Source: JADCCX01 sp051649305 (lineage in GTDB: Bacteria > Pseudomonadota > Alphaproteobacteria > Rhizobiales > Beijerinckiaceae). From it: DNA of 64,000 nucleotides. Location of the stretch: the NCBI GenBank assembly GCA_051649305.1, contig JBOFGV010000098.1, positions 1 through 64,000 of the forward strand, read 5' to 3'. Each line of letters begins with the position of its first letter. Position 1 is the stretch's first letter. A program made the translations under genes and the position numbers. Below, in pieces: positions 61,282-64,000 of this stretch. The notes beneath the pieces are model-generated. The model saw only the letters and a program-made list of their open reading frames with translations, was not told the DNA's origin and searched no databases.

Positions 61282-62382
61282 ATGTATATCCACGAACGTG
61301 AGGATTGGCCAGAATTTCGGTGGAGTGACGCTGCGCTTAGCGCACAGCTTGCGGCTGTCCGACATCGGCAGGGGCGTTTGATCGGGCACATGGCCGCGCT
61401 CGGCTTTTCGCTGCAATCAGAAGCGCTGCTACAGACACTCACAGAGGATGTGCTGAAGTCAAGCGACATTGAAGGCGAGGTGCTGGACAAGGAAAAGGTC
61501 CGCTCTTCCATTGCCCGCCGTCTTGGGCTTGATATCGGCGCACTGACGCCAGTTGATCGTCATGTTGAGGGCGTCGTCGAGATGATGCTCGACGCCACGC
61601 AGCGCTATGACAAGCCCCTGACGAAGGAGCGGCTGTTTGACTGGCATGCCGCTTTGTTTCCGACGGGGCGCAGCGGCATAAGCCGGATCAGGGTTGGCGC
61701 ATGGCGGGATGGCAGCGCCGGGCCGATGCAGGTTGTATCGGGGCCAATCGGGCGCGAGCGGGTGCATTTCGAGGCACCAGCAGCCAACAAGCTGGACACC
61801 GAAATGGCGGCCTTCCTCAAATGGTTTGAAGCGCCGACGGAGATCGATCCGGTGATCAAGGCTGCATTGGCGCATCTCGGGTTTGTCACCATCCACCCCT
61901 TTGATGATGGCAACGGCCGCATCGCCCGCGCCATTGCAGACATGGCTTTGGCCCGCTCGGAAGGCTCGTCGCAGCGATTCTACAGCATGTCATCGCAAAT
62001 CCGCATCGAACGGAATGCCTATTACGATATGCTGGAAGCCACACAGAAGGGTGGAATGGACGTGACCGCATGGCTGACATGGTTTCTGGCTTGCCTTGGC
62101 CGTGCCTTTGAAGGGGCAGAGGTCACGCTTGCCTCGGTAATAGCCAAGGCGCGCTTCTGGGATCGCCACCGCGATGCATCCTTCAACGAGCGTCAGCGCG
62201 CGATCATCAACCGCTTGCTCAATGGCTTTGAAGGCAAGCTTACATCATCGAAATGGGCGCTGCTGGCTAAGTGCTCCCAGGACACTGCTTTGCGCGACAT
62301 TGATGATCTCATGGCGCGCGACGTGCTGGCCAAGGACGCCGCAGGTGGCAGGAGCACGAGCTATGCGCTCGTGATCACTTGA
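61282..62382 (+). CDS. Fic-family protein, class II with N-terminal inhibitory helix
   Basis: A 366-residue protein of the DUF4172-Fic type. The N-terminal 100 residues (DWPEFRWSDAALSAQLAAVRHRQGRLIG) include the inhibitory motif SSDIEG. The Fic core carries the full HPFDDGNGRIAR, so AMP-transfer from ATP to a target hydroxyl is chemically possible. A C-terminal winged helix follows (RQRAIINRLLNGF, SSKWALLAKCSQDTALRDID). Such proteins AMPylate themselves or partners. The operator array upstream suggests that it controls its own transcription. No small antitoxin gene is present; inhibition is internal. Confidence 0.93.
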   Translation: MYIHEREDWPEFRWSDAALSAQLAAVRHRQGRLIGHMAALGFSLQSEALLQTLTEDVLKSSDIEGEVLDKEKVRSSIARRLGLDIGALTPVDRHVEGVVEMMLDATQRYDKPLTKERLFDWHAALFPTGRSGISRIRVGAWRDGSAGPMQVVSGPIGRERVHFEAPAANKLDTEMAAFLKWFEAPTEIDPVIKAALAHLGFVTIHPFDDGNGRIARAIADMALARSEGSSQRFYSMSSQIRIERNAYYDMLEATQKGGMDVTAWLTWFLACLGRAFEGAEVTLASVIAKARFWDRHRDASFNERQRAIINRLLNGFEGKLTSSKWALLAKCSQDTALRDIDDLMARDVLAKDAAGGRSTSYALVIT

Positions 62383-62708
62383 GTGCAGCCTCCCAAACAC
62401 GCCGCTTGTCATTCCCCTGCAATCACGCTACAAGCAAGCAGTGAACGCGTGAGCCGGATGGTGCTCCGCTGCAAACTTTCCCAAAACAACGATACGAGAC
62501 AGTTTGCAGACACATCGATCACTGAATCGGAATGAGGCCGGATTGAGCGTGTGGGGCGCTTCAATGGATTTAGATTTCGCAACATGGCGGCGGGCAAGCC
62601 CGCGCGGCATCCGGCACAGTGTTTCGTGCGGTGGATGGAATGCCAAAACCAGCAACGAACAACAGGCAACCTTGGCAATATCGGCTTTATAATCTGCAAG
62701 GAATTTGG
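62383..62708. other. 326-bp intergenic region before the DUF4167 gene
   Basis: No gene is supported. A lone GTCATTCCC arm occurs at about 62408 without a partner, and a local dyad CGGGCAAGCCCG lies at about 62593. TATAAT at 62688-62693 may be a -10 box but would leave a very short leader. The DUF4167 start has AAGGA 7 nt upstream. Confidence 0.5.
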
Positions 62709-63833
62709 ATGAGACCCGGACAAAAGAACCGCATGCGCGGTGGGCGCGGTGGCAATAATAACAACAATGGCGGCAGCAGGCGCGGCCCAAACCCGCTCAC
62801 CCGCTCCTACGAATCGAACGGACCGGATGTGAAAGTGCGCGGCACGCCGCAGCACATCGCCGAGAAATACATGCAGCTGGCGCGCGATGCCCACACCAGC
62901 GGTGATATCGTGATGGCGGAAAGCTATCTGCAGCACGCCGAGCACTACTACCGCATCATTTCTGCCGCCCACAGCGCGCAGCAGGTGGCCTATAACCAGA
63001 GCATGGGCATCCAGACTGCTGCCTCTGATGAGGCACAAAGCGACGAGGATGAATTCGAGGTGGTGGGCGCGGATCGCTTTACCTTCCAGGCGCCGCAACC
63101 GTTCCAGCAGCAGGGTCAGAACGGCGGACAAAACGGTCAGCAGCCCTATGCGCCGTCCTCCGGCCAGCCCTATGATCCATCGGTCAGCGGCGAGCAGCCA
63201 CCCATGGGCGATATGCCCGTGATGGAAGGCGCACAGCCCGGCTATCAGCCAAACCAGCAACCGCGCGGGGATCGTTCCTTCGGCAACCGCCGCCCGTTTG
63301 GCGACAGGGGCGAGAGACAAGATCGTGGCGATCGCCCGGATCGCGGTGACAGGCAAGAGCGCGGTGACCGTCCTGAAAGACAAGACCGGGGTGAGCGTTC
63401 GTTCGATCGGCAAGACCGTCAAGACAGGCCTGAGCGTCAGGAGCGTCCCGAGGGGGAGCGTCAGGATCGTGGAGACCGTCACGAACGCGGCCCACGCCGT
63501 TTCGGCAGGGACAGGAACTTTGGGGATCGCAACTTTGGCGACCGCAACAACGGTGAGCCCCGCTCGCCGCAGGGTGATCGCGGTGGTTATGCGCCGCGCC
63601 AGCCTGATGCTGGCATGCAGCCAGACTTAGCAAATGATTCGCAGCCCATTCTGCCATCCTTCATCACGGCCCCGGTGCGTGTTGTTGCGCCTGAAGTGAT
63701 GGAAGCGCCTGCACCCCGTGTGCAGGAATCAGCACCAGCTGCAGCCGCCGATGCTGATGCGGGCGCCAAGGTGCGCCGCCGCCGCCGTGTCCGCAATGCG
63801 GATGGCGAGCTTGTGGACAGCACCGACGAGTGA
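62709..63833 (+). CDS. DUF4167 RNA-binding-type protein with Arg/Asp-rich repeat tail
   Basis: A 374-residue protein. The conserved N-terminal domain is MRPGQKNRMRGGRGGNNNNN followed by GPDVKVRGTPQHIAEKYMQL and HAEHYYRIISAAH, typical of Hyphomicrobiales. Residues about 190-285 are a disordered RGD/RQ/RPER repeat (GDRPDRGDRQERGDRPERQ and so on). The end is RRRRRVRNADGELVDS. It is thought to bind nucleic acid. In other genomes it follows prmC; here the upstream gene is Fic. A terminator ends the unit. Confidence 0.92.
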   Translation: MRPGQKNRMRGGRGGNNNNNGGSRRGPNPLTRSYESNGPDVKVRGTPQHIAEKYMQLARDAHTSGDIVMAESYLQHAEHYYRIISAAHSAQQVAYNQSMGIQTAASDEAQSDEDEFEVVGADRFTFQAPQPFQQQGQNGGQNGQQPYAPSSGQPYDPSVSGEQPPMGDMPVMEGAQPGYQPNQQPRGDRSFGNRRPFGDRGERQDRGDRPDRGDRQERGDRPERQDRGERSFDRQDRQDRPERQERPEGERQDRGDRHERGPRRFGRDRNFGDRNFGDRNNGEPRSPQGDRGGYAPRQPDAGMQPDLANDSQPILPSFITAPVRVVAPEVMEAPAPRVQESAPAAAADADAGAKVRRRRRVRNADGELVDSTDE

Positions 63834-63843
63834 GATTTCAGCA

Positions 63844-63873
63844 GGCGGGTGTGACTTTTCACCCGCCTTTTTT
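63844..63873 (+). terminator. Rho-independent terminator after the DUF4167 gene
   Basis: GGCGGGTG (63844-63851) and CACCCGCC (63860-63867) form an 8-bp stem with an 8-nt loop, followed by six T residues. Confidence 0.92.
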
Positions 63874-63943
63874 GATCCATTCCCCTTCTTGCCAAATTGG
63901 CTGATCTTGTGTCTTTGTCTGTTTTGACCACAGGCAGAGATTC

Positions 63944-64000
63944 ATGAGTGATGATCGCGCATTGGCGCTTTCCCTTCTTTCCACCAAGGCGGTGCGCGCC
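63944..64000 (+). CDS. 5' end of a further gene (possibly DUF1688/URC4-like)
   Basis: Only 19 codons are in the window: MSDDRALALSLLSTKAVRA. The ATG has a purine-rich AGGCAGAG upstream. The LLS-x-x-AVRA start recalls DUF1688 (URC4/Urg3) proteins of pyrimidine use, but 19 residues are too few to be sure. It may also be an unrelated protein. Confidence 0.5.
   Translation, partial: MSDDRALALSLLSTKAVRA

Noticed and set aside
63295..63560. Possible CRISPR-like or tandem repeat array
   Set aside because: The periodicity is in codons for Arg/Asp within an intact reading frame, with no spacers.

Overview
The window is a chromosomal stretch of an alphaproteobacterium, most probably of the order Hyphomicrobiales (Rhizobiales). 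Supporting signs are the ffs-dnaX-ybaB-recR block, a CpdR-type single-domain response regulator, a DUF4167 RNA-binding-type protein, a DUF1127 protein, an IalB-family protein, an omega subunit with an acidic tail, and a small RNA resembling the alphaproteobacterial suhB/mmgR family. Genes are dense, with many 1-4 bp start/stop overlaps. I see no phage, insertion sequence, integrase or CRISPR array. Mobile-like DNA is limited to short palindromic intergenic repeats.

Layout. 1-7.5 kb (minus strand): SRP RNA, dnaX, ybaB, recR and UDP-glucose dehydrogenase, then a TetR-like regulator, a small conserved protein and ftsH. 7.5-11.6 kb: a repeat, an alpha/beta hydrolase, histidinol-phosphatase, a candidate suhB/mmgR small RNA with an FNR/FixK-type box upstream, N-formylglutamate amidohydrolase, cpdR and tRNA-Val(GAC). 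11.6-20.5 kb: a complete peptide-type ABC importer with two tandem paralogous binding proteins, divergent from a hydantoin/Asp-Glu racemase, then a KDPGal-type aldolase. 20.5-23.7 kb: an outer-membrane TolC-type lipoprotein, a periplasmic adaptor, and what looks like the surviving N-terminal PqqD-like piece of a third, membrane-peptidase component.

23.7-34.8 kb: FAD-linked 2-hydroxyacid dehydrogenase, iron-sulfur RNA methyltransferase, xseB, LysR, bioY, a ligase-associated exonuclease/ATP-dependent ligase pair, a membrane protein with a Cys/Gly/Ser tail, an NYN-domain protein, rpoZ and an L,D-transpeptidase. 34.8-49.8 kb: DUF1285-NUDIX-DUF6111, SDR plus LysR, DUF1127, MarR plus C40 peptidase, ispH-thrB-rnhA, a Kef-type antiporter plus MATE exporter, DUF937, leucyl aminopeptidase and Mrp/ApbC. 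49.8-56.6 kb: a MoeA-like protein, CoxG and an SDR without the usual Tyr/Lys pair; then a sugar ABC importer (two permeases and an ATPase, no binding protein) with a glycoside hydrolase behind a LacI-type palindrome. 56.6-64 kb: YkvA, an ECF sigma factor without an adjacent anti-sigma gene, IalB, rlmN, a membrane protein, a LysE exporter, a Fic protein whose promoter holds five copies of an 11-bp motif, DUF4167 and the start of one more gene.

The strongest leads beyond routine annotation are the operator array in front of the class II Fic gene, the apparently truncated TolC/adaptor/peptidase locus, the FNR/FixK-type site placed for the suhB/mmgR-like RNA, the Cys-tailed membrane protein, and the MoeA-like/CoxG/SDR trio without a molybdenum enzyme. 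All family names rest on reading the sequence; no database search was run.
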